A stretch of DNA of 64,000 bases, taken from NCBI GenBank assembly GCA_037951105.1, contig JBAMJV010011223.1, positions 40,399 to 104,398 on the forward strand, written 5' to 3'. Origin of the DNA: Echinarachnius parma (taxonomy: Eukaryota; Echinodermata; Echinoidea; Clypeasteroida; Echinarachniidae). Shown here in pieces: positions 24,901 to 32,271 of this stretch (the first letter of the stretch is position 1; each line of letters begins with the position of its first letter). The notes beneath the pieces are model-generated. The model saw only the letters and a program-made list of their open reading frames with translations. It was not told the origin of the DNA and made no database searches. The position numbers and the translations under genes were made by a program.

Positions 24901-27900
24901 TGAAATTCGCGTTCATTTTATTATTTTTCTTTCTCTTTTCTCTTTCATTAGGGACCATTAAAGAGGGAATCGTCACGAGAAGCATAACTCGAAATAAAAT
25001 GTGTAAAAACTACAAATAAGGTTATCACGAATTCGAATCTTCTATAATTGTATTGTAGAGCAGGGCAAAATAGTTATGAAAGAATTGGACTCACTTCCAT
25101 ACTCAAATGGGGATGGGGGGGGGGGGGGGGGGGGGGGCTTGCCCCAAATAACTTTAAAAGACAATAAAGCACTAAAGGGTACTAATTCTGGAAATAATAT
25201 AAAATAAAGAGCGTTACACACCCCCCCCCCCCCCCCCCCCCCCCTCCGATCGTTAACGTGCGCCCCTAGCCAATCGGACCACACTAAGCTACTGCATAGA
25301 ATCATTTTACAAACAGCACCTTCGCACTTAATCGTATAAAAGCAATATGATTTAATCTTTAAAGAAACCGTATTTATGAGAATTACAAAAAAAAACACAA
25401 AGGTCTGTCTGGACAATCACATTAAAAATCAATGTTTTATTAATAAGGATTAGTCAGATTACAGCATGTTTTCAGCAACTTTGTTTAAGCATTAACAGCA
25501 TTGGTAATCCTCCGGATTATTTAGGTATACCAATAAAAATGATTCCAGCGCTACATCACCAGCAGCCACGCCTGTAGACATCGTTTGTTTCATTTTATTT
25601 AAAGGAAAGCTAAGCGCTGGCAATTTTTTCACTGTTAGTGATGGCCCCTTTGCAGAAAAAAGAAACGATCGATTGTAAGTACCAATCAGATTTGCGCATT
25701 TAGTCACATGTTCTGACTTTCAATTAATTGCAACTTTTCAATCGATTGCATTTTTGTTTTGCAACTGGGGCGTAGGCGCATATATTCACTAATCATTTGA
25801 ATAATTGATGTCTTATGACCACTTTAATCTGTTTTACTGCCATTTGGAGGCTGCGATTCAATTTCAAAGTACAAACTGCAACAGACCAATGTTTAATAAA
25901 GGGTTACAAAACCGTTGCTGTTGCCTCCGCTGCTATGTCAGTGGTTACGTAATTTCGCTGTTAAATTGACAATGATCGAACAAGACATAGTGATATAATT
26001 ATACGTATTGATGTAATCTTCTTATTTTCAATCCAATGATGTCGTTTCACAGGTCGGTGGTAGGACACACCTCTCCCTTGGTCCTCGCGGTCTTTTCAGT
26101 TGACCGTTATTGGTTGATAGTGCGCAAACAAGTGATATTTACATAATGACGTCATCTTCTTTATTTATCCCATGATGTCATTTTCACAGGTGTTAGTGCA
26201 GACGTCCGCCCTGACCCTCGTGGCCTTATCGGTTGACCGCTATCGACTGATAGTTCGTCCTCTTCAAAACCTGACGGAGAAGTCCACTCTTTGGGTCACT
26301 CTCTCGCTCATCTCGGTTTGGATCGGTGAGTTAAAAACTCTTCGATAATTATGACGTGTCACATACCAGTCTACTACTTGTGAACATGCAATCAAAAGTC
26401 CTAAATACTAACAAATGTCTTTTTATAGACGGGGAGGCGCCATTGTGCGCATGCACGCTGTGCGCTCTCTTGCACATTTGCTACAGAGTAATGTTGTGTG
26501 AGTACCGCGATCACGCACGACTCCGCCTGGTTCTGACAACATGGCGCCGCCCTTTAAGCGCATTCTCTGATTTAGGCAACCCAGTAACTTTAACTTTAAC
26601 TTGATTAAAATGCGGGTGATACAAACTTGCCCTTCAAGTACAGTAACATTGAGATATGTTTGAACAATTGAGAATTGATAGTCTAAATTCCTGTCAACGA
26701 TTAAAATTCATGCAAACACGAAAGCAGCTTTTGTATGTCTAATATAATCATACCCACTTGAGTTAGGATTTCTACATTTGTAATATGTAAAAACGAACTT
26801 ACATATATCCACCCTGGCACGTCCAAACACCTCTATTTGATCTAGAAGGCTAATGTTATAGTTACATAGTCAATAATCACAGACAAAACATTTTTGTAAA
26901 AAATTAAAACTTTGAAGTCTTGAGAGTAAATTAGTTTTTATTAGCGGACGGGAAACGAAGAAATGACTGTTGCATGACGCCATCGCATCTTAATCGCAAA
27001 TGAATCAAAGACACATTTTAATAAAAGTGTAGGCCTAAAGATATACCAATATGATTATTACGCTGTAGGCTAATGCTACGGTCACAAATGCTCCGATTTG
27101 GGCTACGGCGCCCGTACGATGCCACTTTTTGGTGAAATCTTGCGGGAATCTTGCGGCGCCCGCACGGGTGCCGTGGCTATCGTACGGTCGCCGTTGCATT
27201 TTTCATCGCCGTACGATGTCAAAAATTTGTTTAACGCGGAGTAAAAAAAAAAAAAATGCATCGTACGATGTTTTACTTGCCGTAAGCCCGTAGACACAAC
27301 GTAGAGAGCATCGCACGGGCACCGCAAGTTCATCGCACGGGCACCGCAAGGGCATCGCACGGGCACCAGCACGGACATCGCAGCTTTTTTTTTTCGAATA
27401 TCGTACGATTTTGAGACTGAATATTTGGCCACTCAAATCGTACGGGTACCGTAAGAGCACCGTAAGGCACCCGTACGGGCACTAAGTTGTGTTCACGGGA
27501 GACGTGCGATTTATGTTTTATTTTAAGACAAAGGTCATCGTATGTGCCCCGGAGAACATGTGACTGCTACTATAAAATACCACAGACATCGTACGATATC
27601 ACAATTTCCCAAAATCGTAGAAAATCCGCCGTAGGGAGAAAACTCGTACGGCGCCCGGATCATTTGTGACCTAGGCATTATTCATAATTTTATCTCCACC
27701 TACCCCACTGATAGCGTATCTCCCCAAATTCTCACAAGAATCTTTATTATCATACTATGTTTTACTGTTACAGTGTCGTTCGTTCTGCAAATTCCGGTCC
27801 CGGTCTTCATCAAATACAACGGCTCGCATTGCAAGGTCAAAGTCCCCTGGCTTTACGGCGACCTGGCGTTCAAAATCTACAGCAACTTGCTTCTCTTCAT

Positions 27901-28453
27901 TATACCGATGACTGTCGTTGTCTTCTGCAATGTCAACATCCTGAGGAAACTGCAGCGCGGGAAACCAGGAGTCCAGATTACCCGAGGTCCAGGCAATGAT
28001 CATCTGCAGTTCCCAGACGGAATGGTGATGACCGCCACCAACTCATCAGCGAGTGGAACAACGCGCGCCACGCCCTCTACGTCAGACCCGACGCCCGGAC
28101 GCAGGAACAGAACGAAATCGTTCCGATCGCGCAGCATTCGGCTTGTGGTCACCGTGGTCCTAGTCTACATCCTGTTCTACCTGCCGTTCTACCTGTTCTA
28201 CACGGTCCATATGATCCCCGGGGCCATTCCCAATGAAGACTACCACGAGGTACACGTCTATTTCGCCGTACTTCTCTTGTGCAACAGCGCCCTCAATCCC
28301 TTCATCTACGTCCTGGTGGGGAACAACTTCAGGCGTCATCTTCGTCACATGTTCTGCTGCCTAGGCTGTCGGTGTGGATGTAGGGTGAGATGTCGCGGTG
28401 CGGAGGAGGCTCAGCCGCCCACGAGACCGGATACGTATTCGACAGAGCAGTAA
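9948..28453 (+). CDS. Rhodopsin-family GPCR, peptide-receptor-like (copy A, 3 exons)
   Basis: Predicted join 9948..10367, 26190..26325, 27774..28453; phases 0 and 1 fit exactly and give about 411 aa. Seven-helix receptor of the plasma membrane. Exon 1 (140 codons) has an N-terminus with several N-x-S/T sites, TM1 with GLLGNAVV, TM2 with LNMALADA, and the TM3 cysteine in LKCLPSY. Exon 2 completes TM3 with the DRY motif (SVDRYRLIV), the second intracellular loop and the start of TM4. Exon 3 has the loop-2 cysteine (GSHCKV), TM5, a long third intracellular loop, TM6, TM7 with NSALNPFIY, and a Cys-rich tail (CCLGCRCGC), a likely palmitoylation site. The TM6 CWxP motif reads FYLP, so the usual Trp switch is Tyr. 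The start at 9948 has a Kozak-like ACCATGG and matches copy B. Neuropeptide-receptor-like by overall pattern; ligand unknown. An LTR element sits antisense in intron 1. Confidence 0.85.
10498..10879. mobile_element. MITE family 'AAAGGGATAGTTGAG', truncated
   Basis: This matches the 3' two-thirds of the element at 29600-30179. It starts at the TATTCGATAATTTTGAACC block and ends at an ACCAAAACTCAACTAT end. The other terminal repeat is missing. Confidence 0.75.
11022..11025. other. Target-site duplication CTTA (left)
   Basis: CTTA directly precedes the left LTR, and the same four bases directly follow the right LTR at 22228-22231. A 4 bp duplication fits a Ty3/gypsy-type integrase. Confidence 0.75.
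11026..12670 (-). repeat. 3' LTR
   Basis: Read on the minus strand it begins TGTAGCGAGATAG and ends GGGCGTTAGA, so the termini are TG..GA and not the usual TG..CA. Short open frames inside it (11528-11827 and 11611-11820) occur identically in the other LTR and look incidental. A gene annotated in one LTR would have to be annotated in both. Confidence 0.93.
12671..12684 (-). promoter_or_regulatory. Polypurine tract
   Basis: On the minus strand GGCAGAGGGGAAGA lies directly upstream of the 3' LTR start TGTAGCG. It is the expected plus-strand primer site for reverse transcription and it confirms the element's orientation. Confidence 0.8.
12685..14126 (-). other. Non-coding stretch between pol and the 3' LTR
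   Basis: About 1.4 kb, AT-rich and without a convincing open frame on the minus strand. In env-bearing relatives an envelope gene would lie here. I see no env-like protein, so it is either untranslated sequence or an eroded gene. Confidence 0.6.
14127..18725 (-). CDS. pol: Pol polyprotein of Ty3/gypsy-type element
   Basis: An open frame of about 1532 codons. Domains in order: aspartic protease with DTGS near residue 46; reverse transcriptase with YLDD near 500 and MPFGLCNAP before it; RNase H with HTDAS near 667 and DADALSRRP at its end; integrase with an HHCC zinc site near 930-965 and catalytic D, D, E near 997, 1055 and 1092 (HSDQG, then the E of SCERMN). A Pro-rich and acidic linker follows, then two strongly hydrophobic segments near 1448-1490 and a short tail. 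The frame has no ATG at its start (the first possible codon is GTG) and lies -1 to gag, so it is probably made as a Gag-Pol fusion by frameshifting. No inactivating lesion seen. The hydrophobic tail is not usual for this group. Confidence 0.93.
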   Translation of the reverse strand: MGQAVDQTPVYSSHVPPPPSMMKKIVGQANEAVSIINGYRSKCLIDTGSQVTTLCKSFYDSNLRKTPLHSLDNLIKIEGANGLPVPYLGYVEVSIRLPGSLPSSHEVVAPVLIVHDTPYNRKVPMCVGTNVIQACIDIGQTDFGQDFVAHRGLHPTWKAVYACMQRPIPTTLEGKLGAVRIAVKRAVRIPAKQAIVVQGEVSLPCVGYAYSAMLEPCAHDLPTGLVVNQGVISVDRERQQSRRVPILIENHTGDPIWLYRRQHLGDLYVCEVQAPIQTNQQSAANIETRKGRDGVIEGLDFLDSPASPYDVDKVEKVLSKYSHAFSTSDHDIGRSDIITHTIPLNDAQPFRERYRRIPPAMYEEVREHIRTMHEAGVIRESFSPYASPVVLVRKKDGSLRFCIDFRKLNQRTVRDSYALPRIDETLQMLQGAKWFSSLDLKSGYWQLEIDEKDKQKTAFVLPPPLGLWECNRMPFGLCNAPSTFQRAMEKCLGELNHTCCVVYLDDIIVFSRTVDEHVARLEMVIDRLAKHGFKLKASKCKLLQTRVKYLGHVLSEDGIQTDPEKTDSIRNWPTPRNTKELRTFLGLASYYRKFVPNLAKIASPLHELLGNPRKSKHKRSVRNSRSDMPPPWVWTEQRNQAFNEIKQKLVSAPVLQYADFSKPFILHTDASTQGLGAALYQVDAEGKERVLAFASRSVNKTERNCPAHKLEFLALKWAVTEKFHDFLYGNKVHVHTDNNPLTYVLTTAKLDATGHRWLAALANYDLTLSYRSGKMNIDADALSRRPPSAPDSNDECEPPVSVDAFQAVVNYALHVDVEDSPYVEVMGATVDAPTSSSDPPHNFPGSPPAWEEEQSKDPAIKKVIGYVKHGVQPPIGLVRKETVDVKMLLREWDKLVIEEGILYRRRVDKGKLTLQLVLPLMYRTLALNSLHNDIGHLGIERTTELIRERFFWPFMAKDVKNYVGRCGRCVRRKGVQNSRNTAPLVSVKTSRPLELVCMDYLTLEESKGGYGNILVITDHFTRYSVAVPTRNQTATTTAKAIFDHFLVHYGFPERLHSDQGRNFESDVIKQLCTLVGTQKSRTTPYHPQGNGSCERMNRTLLSMLGTLSDEKKSDWKLYVAPLIHAYNCTKHDVTGFSPFYLMFGRHPRLPIDMYLGLHAKDTSSANAPEYVTHLRDRLDYAYNLASGRGDEKDEKNKIAYDRKLKENKVEVGDRVLVKNVGVRGKNKLGDKWGKVPHVVVERPNSDIPVFKVRPETGGGKSRVLHRNLLLPCNFLPNAKTAPPPRPPPPRHVRNPPPAPVVVAEQESDICDENDVDVVAWDVPVVGTSENDVDIGTIDVEENDRILTPLDPAPEEPCPVVLDEDSDHVSTVSEDSGDDNNDVVSIGDLTEGPTPGTCPDPIDEEQEAASMFEEDCPPRRSQRCPRPPDRLAYYQSQIVQPINDSKYGWPMMYVLVLLLFVKFVFLLFSPSEIIASLMLMLVVLLLSILPATCDVVAPVFGLENNVEHVRSQKFGRNDNMNVGMNGKVTHSLF
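18707..18749 (-). promoter_or_regulatory. Predicted -1 ribosomal frameshift site (gag/pol)
   Basis: The heptamer T TTA AAC lies at 18749-18743 on the minus strand in exactly the gag reading register, 11 codons before the gag stop. It is one of the strongest known X XXY YYZ slippery sites. After about 7-8 nt a hairpin can form between GGTCT (18735-18731) and AGACC (18711-18707), with an inner GCCG/CGGT stem. A -1 slip here enters the pol frame, which is open from this point. Confidence 0.85.
18710..20035 (-). CDS. gag: Gag protein with RRM-like N-terminus
   Basis: 441 aa, ATG at 20035-20033. Residues about 8-85 follow the beta-alpha-beta-beta-alpha-beta pattern of an RNA recognition motif (VVLVSKLN as an RNP2-like strand, NAHCAFASL in the RNP1 position). 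Residues about 115-295 resemble the Gag capsid region of PNMA-type proteins (RLSIFSG, FEIWKNEV, a SLRGEAA motif). A Lys/Arg/Glu-rich segment and a CCHC zinc knuckle near residue 350 (CYTCGRVGHFAREC) follow, then a Met/Pro/His-rich tail. Gag would form the particle and package RNA. The frame is intact and its 3' end overlaps pol by 16 bp. The fold assignments rest on pattern reading. Confidence 0.9.
   Translation of the reverse strand: MAALKGDCVVLVSKLNLNTSKKTLKDFLEGAGTVSHIQFGKDSLTGELTGNAHCAFASLAEAQLAIAQLNGTELEGNKIAVGEVPRAHLFLKSGVSESESDSTQTKMTHTVIQNPVRLSIFSGDNKSKGGEVPFEIWKNEVECLESENGCKGDTLARLVRRSLRGEAAQLILHLEVGASVRDILTKLEGFYGTVESGAALLQQLYSSKQNPEESISAFSARLQLLIDRAEQRSGISRPAKDETLRVIFWKGLSNVSLKQAIRHKYETIASFDELVRVARLVEQESEDFRNFHAQENQRPRHKINSHAAQVQASRSDLEKELKEIREKLRDMEVGRERPPPRSTFPRAPRGPCYTCGRVGHFARECNFQQPPPRSYNHPPHPANSHMMGMMPPHAPMSHSNDTMPHPQAPMPHPPPLMSQPPPLMSHDAHLNENGSLPWDRR
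20036..20581 (-). other. Leader between the 5' LTR and gag
   Basis: An AT-rich untranslated segment that would hold the primer-binding site and packaging signal. The sequence just inside the LTR (minus strand CGGAACTCATGACATT) does not start with the usual TGG, so I could not assign a tRNA primer. Confidence 0.6.
20582..22227 (-). repeat. 5' LTR
   Basis: Matches 11026-12670 throughout my reading, with one difference: an extra G in the run near 21586. Transcription of the element would start in this copy and run leftward, opposite to the receptor gene. Confidence 0.93.
22228..22231. other. Target-site duplication CTTA (right)
   Basis: Directly follows the right LTR and repeats 11022-11025. 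Confidence 0.75.
22666..23082. mobile_element. MITE family 'AAAGGGATAGTTGAG' member
   Basis: The ends TTAAAGGGGTAGTACAGTT and AACTGAACTACCCCTTTAA are inverted repeats, slightly diverged from the copies at 29600 and 36028. Non-coding. Confidence 0.8.
23534..23961. mobile_element. MITE family 'TTAAAGGGTACCACCAC', copy 1
   Basis: The left end TTTAAAGGGTACCACCACC pairs with the right end GGTGGTCCCCTTTAA. The body (TGTTTCCAGAAAA.. GGAAAACACATC.. ATTGTCTC.AAACGTACG) matches the copy at 44076-44708. Short open frames inside are incidental. Confidence 0.8.
23962..26052. other. Intron 1 remainder, partly shared with copy B
   Basis: Several blocks match copy B between about 35860 and 37400, such as GTTTTATTAA..GGTTAGTCAGATTACAGCA. 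Long G and C homopolymers lie at about 25116-25138 and 25220-25244. No coding signal. Confidence 0.6.
26053..26125 (+). pseudogene. Decayed extra copy of receptor exon 2 start
   Basis: A TTTCACAG acceptor is followed by a damaged version of the exon 2 beginning: GTCGGTGGTAGG, GGTCCTCGCGGTC, then GTTGACCGTTATTGGTTGATAGT, which corresponds to the VDRYRLI stretch. It lies 137 bp upstream of the true acceptor, and the unit includes the TGACGT..GATGTCATTTTCACAG lead-in. Indels break the frame. Confidence 0.75.
26190..26325 (+). CDS. Receptor copy A, exon 2
   Basis: Acceptor TTTTCACAG and donor G then GTGAGT. The 136 bp encode the second half of TM3 with DRY, intracellular loop 2 and the start of TM4, ending in phase 1. 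The split codon G|TG joins exon 3 in frame. It differs from copy B exon 2 at only a few bases (for example Arg against His after LIV). Confidence 0.9.
26326..27773 (+). other. Intron 2 of receptor copy A
   Basis: About 1.4 kb. The first 150 bp or so match copy B downstream of its exon 2, and the similarity stops near 26490. A 610 bp MITE occupies 27071-27680. The acceptor before exon 3 is TTACTGTTACAG. Confidence 0.8.
27071..27680. mobile_element. MITE with TAATGC ends in intron 2
   Basis: The left end TAATGCTACGGTCACAAATG and the right end CATTTGTGACCTAGGCATTA are inverted repeats with further pairing around GGCGCCCGTACG. The interior is full of CGTACGAT and GCACGGGCACCGCA repeats. Its TAATGC start resembles that of the element at 4365. 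Confidence 0.85.
27774..28453 (+). CDS. Receptor copy A, exon 3 (terminal)
   Basis: About 226 codons ending in TAA at 28451-28453. It encodes the rest of TM4, loop 2 with its cysteine, TM5, a Ser/Thr/Arg-rich third intracellular loop, TM6 (FYLPFYLF), TM7 (NPFIY) and a Cys-rich tail. I found no counterpart of this exon for copy B in the window. Confidence 0.9.
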
Positions 28454-28506
28454 CCTTGGTGAAACTGTCACGAATCATCATTACAATATGGGACATTAAC
28501 CTACTT

Positions 28507-28783
28507 CAGGCCTGTAGCCAGGAAGGGGGGGGGGGGGGGTGCGATGAGTGCGATTGGGGAGGGGGGGGGGGGGCGCGCACAGCAAACAAACACAAAATCA
28601 GAAAGGTTTTTATCGGTCTCGGCCATCTAACCCAGTGGTCTTGGGCAACGATCGGTCTTTTTGACGACCCCCTCCCCGCTGACACTACTAAACCAGTGGT
28701 CTCGGTCTCGGCCTCGATTGGTCTCCGTCCCGTTTTTGTAAATTACGCACCCCCCGTTGATAAATCCTGGCTACGGGCTTGCT
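28507..28783. mobile_element. MITE 'GGCCYGTAGCCAGG', copy 1
   Basis: The left end CAGGCCTGTAGCCAGG pairs imperfectly with CCTGGCTACGGGCTTG on the right. The body carries G homopolymers and GGTCTCGG / CCCAGTGGTCT motifs shared with the copy at 29064. It lies 54 bp after the receptor stop codon, so it could be part of the 3' UTR. Confidence 0.75.
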
Positions 28784-29063
28784 ACCTTGATAATGATGAT
28801 CAAGAAGAAAATGGATAGAAGAAGAAGGAGAAGAAAACATGTCTAACAGAACAATTACGTCACCGAGGTCTGTCATAATTTGTGTTCGTGTCTGTTACGT
28901 ATTACGTACTAAGCTAATTCCATAAATATAGATCATCTGCAACTCACCAATTTTACGAAGTTTTATTACTAGATAATTTATTATAATTATGGGTCAAATG
29001 AATCAGTGCCGCACCTGCCAACGCGTTGGACAATGAAGAAAGCATGTAGAAATCATAACGGTA

Positions 29064-29312
29064 CCAGGCCCGTAGCCAGGGGGTGTGTTGGATGCTTACA
29101 CACACCTCCCCCCTCCCCCCCCCCCCCCAAAAAGGTCAATTTTTCATTGGTCTCGGGCTCGGCAATGATAGTTCTTGGTCAAGACCCCCCCCCCCCCCCG
29201 GCCCCCGGCCCTCTCGCTCACACCTAAACGAGTGGTCTCGACCACCATCGGTCTCGGGCCACTTTTGTAAAGTTCGTAATTTTCATGAAAAATCCTAGCT
29301 ACGGTTCTGGGT
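29064..29312. mobile_element. MITE 'GGCCYGTAGCCAGG', copy 2
   Basis: Left end CCAGGCCCGTAGCCAGG and diverged right end CCTAGCTACGGTTCTGG. GTACC flanks both sides, a possible target duplication. C homopolymers and GGTCTCGG motifs lie within. Proline-rich open frames are artefacts. Confidence 0.7.
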
Positions 29313-29599
29313 ACCAAATCAATTTTCTATTCGTTTCTTCTATTTATATCCGAATCGAACGTTTTGTTGAAAAAAAAGACATCGCTTTTTGAAAGGCCTT
29401 TCTACAGCCAGGAGCGGAGGGGCATTATTGCCCCCCTTGGGATTGTCATATGTTTTGTACATAAATCATGAGAATTGGCAAATTTCTGGCTGACATACAA
29501 AGACACAGGGTCACGTGACTTTGTAACGGTAGGTCCGATTTTCACAAATTTGTCTGGCACAATTGTTTTGGCACTTCATTATAAACAAAAGCGAAAAGC

Positions 29600-30179
29600 T
29601 TAAAGGGATAGTTGAGTTTTGGTAGAGAGGGCGCTACACAAATTTTTGTTGTTGTGAGATAATGAAAAACTGAGTGTCAAATTTGAAAGAGCATACAATT
29701 TTAATGGCAGAATACACTTTATTTGATCAAAATCGGTTCAGAAATGGCTGAAATATCCATATCCATAAACATAACCATTTGTAATAAATGTGGGGCCCCA
29801 CAAGTATTCGATAATTTTGAACCAGCCGTTAAAATTCGTTTTAAAATGCTTCCTCTTTTCAAATATTTTCAAAAGAGGTTTTAGATAGTTGTTGATTATT
29901 TCTATATCTAATCACTATTTCAACAAAACATCACATGCACAATATTTTATTTAAAATGGTATAAACAAATGTGCTTTTTGAAAGCGCCCTCTTTAGTTTA
30001 AACAGCTCTTTTTGAATGATAACAAGCCTTTTACTTAGTCGTTTGTAATTTTTGTATTCATTTTGAGCATGGTGGAGTTATATCTATTACTTTGTAATGT
30101 GAGGGTGCAGGTTTTGGTTAATAAAATTCATTTTGACTAAAACTATACTCTCTCTACCAGAACTCAAATATCCCTTTAA
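29600..30179. mobile_element. MITE family 'AAAGGGATAGTTGAG', full copy
   Basis: The ends TTAAAGGGATAGTTGAGTTT and its slightly mutated inverse complement at 30159-30179 bound a 580 bp element with GCGCCCTC motifs near both ends. Same family as 36028-36583 in the opposite orientation. Confidence 0.85.
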
Positions 30180-30659
30180 TTGCGGAGGGCGTCAAATGGA
30201 AAATCGTGTTTAATTTTGCGACTTACACATGCCTATGCATGGGAATTGAAATATAGAATGTTCAATATTGATAGCCTGATTTGTTTTTGGATTTACAGCT
30301 ATAGCTACTTAACTTTAATATTGCACTAATGTTTGTGAACTCAGTTTCATGGAACGTTGATTCAGTACCTGTGCTGATTGTACGTGTAGTACATTAGAGT
30401 CTGATATTCGAGGCTATAGAATGTATCGATGATCTCGATGTACGTATCTCAGTGTATTGAGTGTGCACTGTAAGCATTGCATTGCACAACACAAGGGTTC
30501 TTGATCTTGGCCACTGCGTGGACCGCACCGACGTGTAGATTCTAAATAAAGACTTACACCTGAAATGACTTTGTACTCGACCATTATTTAGTAGCATACC
30601 TCTAACATTATAGTACCGTTTGGAATTAGGCTTGTCAATGGAAATATAAGTAACACTAT
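30180..30659. other. Intergenic; possible solo LTR
   Basis: No gene. The AATAAAG signal near 30545 and a CTCTAACA end near 30608 are reminiscent of a solo LTR, but I could not find matching flanking duplications. Confidence 0.25.
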
Positions 30660-30904
30660 ATCACATCATAATACGTCATAAAGATCAATTCCCTATATAC
30701 TCGCGGTAAAGTAGCGGTGACGTTGGACCATTAATACTTACTGATACACGATTTGTGAATTAAAATCTGCCTACGAGGCCATAACGACAAATCAAATCAT
30801 AGTTTATTCTTAAAGGGATCCATAGATGTAATTGTAAGATGCTTCTAAATGTGTGTGAAAGTTTTATCGAATCAAACATATATTATAGAGAAACTGACCA
30901 GAAA

Positions 30905-31190
30905 TATATAATATAAATTACAAAGAGCTGCATTATTTCCTCGCATATGTTGCCTCGCAGATATCCTCAAGTTGATTTCTTATCATCTGTGTCAGGTTTA
31001 TTGCCTTTGACCACACGAGCATCTAAAACTAAGGGGTTTCAGGGACGAGCACTCGCGCAAGGATTTTTCTAGAGCTCAGTCTAGAGCACTGGTCTAGCAA
31101 TCCGGAGGTCTCGGGTTCGAATCCCAAAGAAATCCCATTTCCTTTGCTCTTTTACATTTATATTATATATATCTGGTCAGTTTCATTTAA
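30905..31190 (+). ncRNA. tRNA-derived SINE-like unit 1
   Basis: A pol III B box GGTTCGAATCC at 31114-31124 follows an anticodon-arm-like CTAGCAA loop and TCCGGAGGTC. The tRNA-like part (about 31070-31130) lacks a paired acceptor stem, so it is not a functional tRNA. The preceding sequence (CTCGCATAT, CAAGTTGATTTC, GACCACA) repeats in unit 2. Confidence 0.6.
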
Positions 31191-31440
31191 TAAAAACAAA
31201 AACAAAAGCTGCATCACTTCGGTGATCCCTCGCATATATCCCCAAGTTGATTTCCTATCCTGCGTGTTCATGTCTGGTTTATAATTGCTTCTGACCACAT
31301 GAGCAATGGAAACTAAGGGGGTTTCAGGAACGAGCTCTGCACTGGGGTTCCTCTGGAGCGCACACGGTAGAGCGCCGGTCTAGCAATCCGGAGGTCTCGG
31401 GTTCGAATCCCGGAACGCGTTTCAATCTAATCATAAATAA
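31191..31440 (+). ncRNA. tRNA-derived SINE-like unit 2
   Basis: B box at 31400-31410 and a good T arm (TCGGG / CCCGG). The anticodon arm CCGGT-CTAGCAA-TCCGG would present AGC (Ala) with one mismatched pair. The acceptor stem does not pair. It lies in tandem with unit 1 at a spacing of about 286 bp. Copy A lacks both at the matching place (about 6700). Confidence 0.6.
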
Positions 31441-31799
31441 GTCCATGATTAGGGAGACATTTGAAAAATAAAATCTCATTTCATTATGATGTACTGGTAC
31501 CCTTACCCAAACAAAAAGGTGCAATAGAAATATGAAACATTCTAGTGATTTTGGTTGAATTTGACAAAGCGAATGGATTACTTTAATCTATAAACCCACA
31601 CACACATGAGCTGACATGCGTGGGACTAGCACTCTTGTGACAGAATACAACAACAAAACTTGGAATTTCTCTGAAGAACCAGACTTCCAAAGACCAGAGG
31701 GGAAATATAATGTTATGATATCAAAAGTTCATTGTACTTTCAATTGGGCAAGCTTAGAACCTCGACATAAGTGTGGCATCTTTCCGATATAAAACAATA

Positions 31800-32271
31800 T
31801 ATAGGTTTTCCCGCTCAATTTCGCGATTGTGTCATTCAAATTGATAATAGGAGCAAACGAATTCACCCGATTTGCGATCGCAGTGTCAAAGCAGCATTCG
31901 AATTCGTAAATAGTCGTTCAAAATCACGTCGGAGCAAGTGAATTTGCACAAAGAGCATACCTTTTCATCAATGGTCATTCAAATTGGCACATAGTTTACG
32001 CTGGCGCCTCTTCGGTCATTCGAATTCGCGAAAGGGTATGACGCATTAATTTGTATGCACCAAGTTGACAATTGGCTGCACATTCGCGAATTCGTGTGCC
32101 CATAAATGAACTCTTGTGTCTATTCACGAAAGCTTATGCGTGCATGCATTCGCTTGCACTTATTCGGAATTTGAAAGACCGATAACAACGATTACGCGGT
32201 AATGCGTGAATTTGAATGACCCTTAATGAATTTGATTGAAAACAGTGTAAAATTGAGCGGGAAAACCTATA
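31800..32271. mobile_element. MITE family 'TATAGGTTTTCCCGCTC', copy B
   Basis: Same termini as 8724-9130, but about 65 bp longer because copy A has lost internal sequence. Its orthologous placement dates it to before the segmental duplication. Confidence 0.85.

Larger units (their letters stand above)
10368..26189 (+). other. Intron 1 of receptor copy A
   Basis: A 15.8 kb intron. The donor follows AAG (AAG then GTGCG, phase 0) and the acceptor is TTTTCACAG. About 11.2 kb is the LTR retrotransposon. The rest holds inverted-repeat elements and, just before the acceptor, a decayed copy of the exon 2 start. Without the LTR element the intron is about 4.6 kb, close to the 3.8 kb intron of copy B. 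Confidence 0.8.
6480..26490 (+). repeat. Segmental duplication, copy A
   Basis: This block and 30660-38305 share colinear sequence. It runs from the GTAAAGTAACGGTGACG block (about 6510; about 30705), through a shared inverted-repeat element, receptor exon 1 and pieces of intron 1, to receptor exon 2 and about 150 bp beyond it. Copy A is longer mainly because of the private LTR retrotransposon at 11026-22227. Boundaries were judged by eye. Confidence 0.85.

Noticed and set aside
30300..30612. Solo LTR
   Set aside because: There is an AATAAAG signal and TG..CA-like ends, but no flanking duplication or second copy in the window.
31350..31425. Functional tRNA-Ala gene
   Set aside because: The B box and T arm fit, but the acceptor stem does not pair and the anticodon stem has a mismatch; a tRNA-derived repeat fits better.
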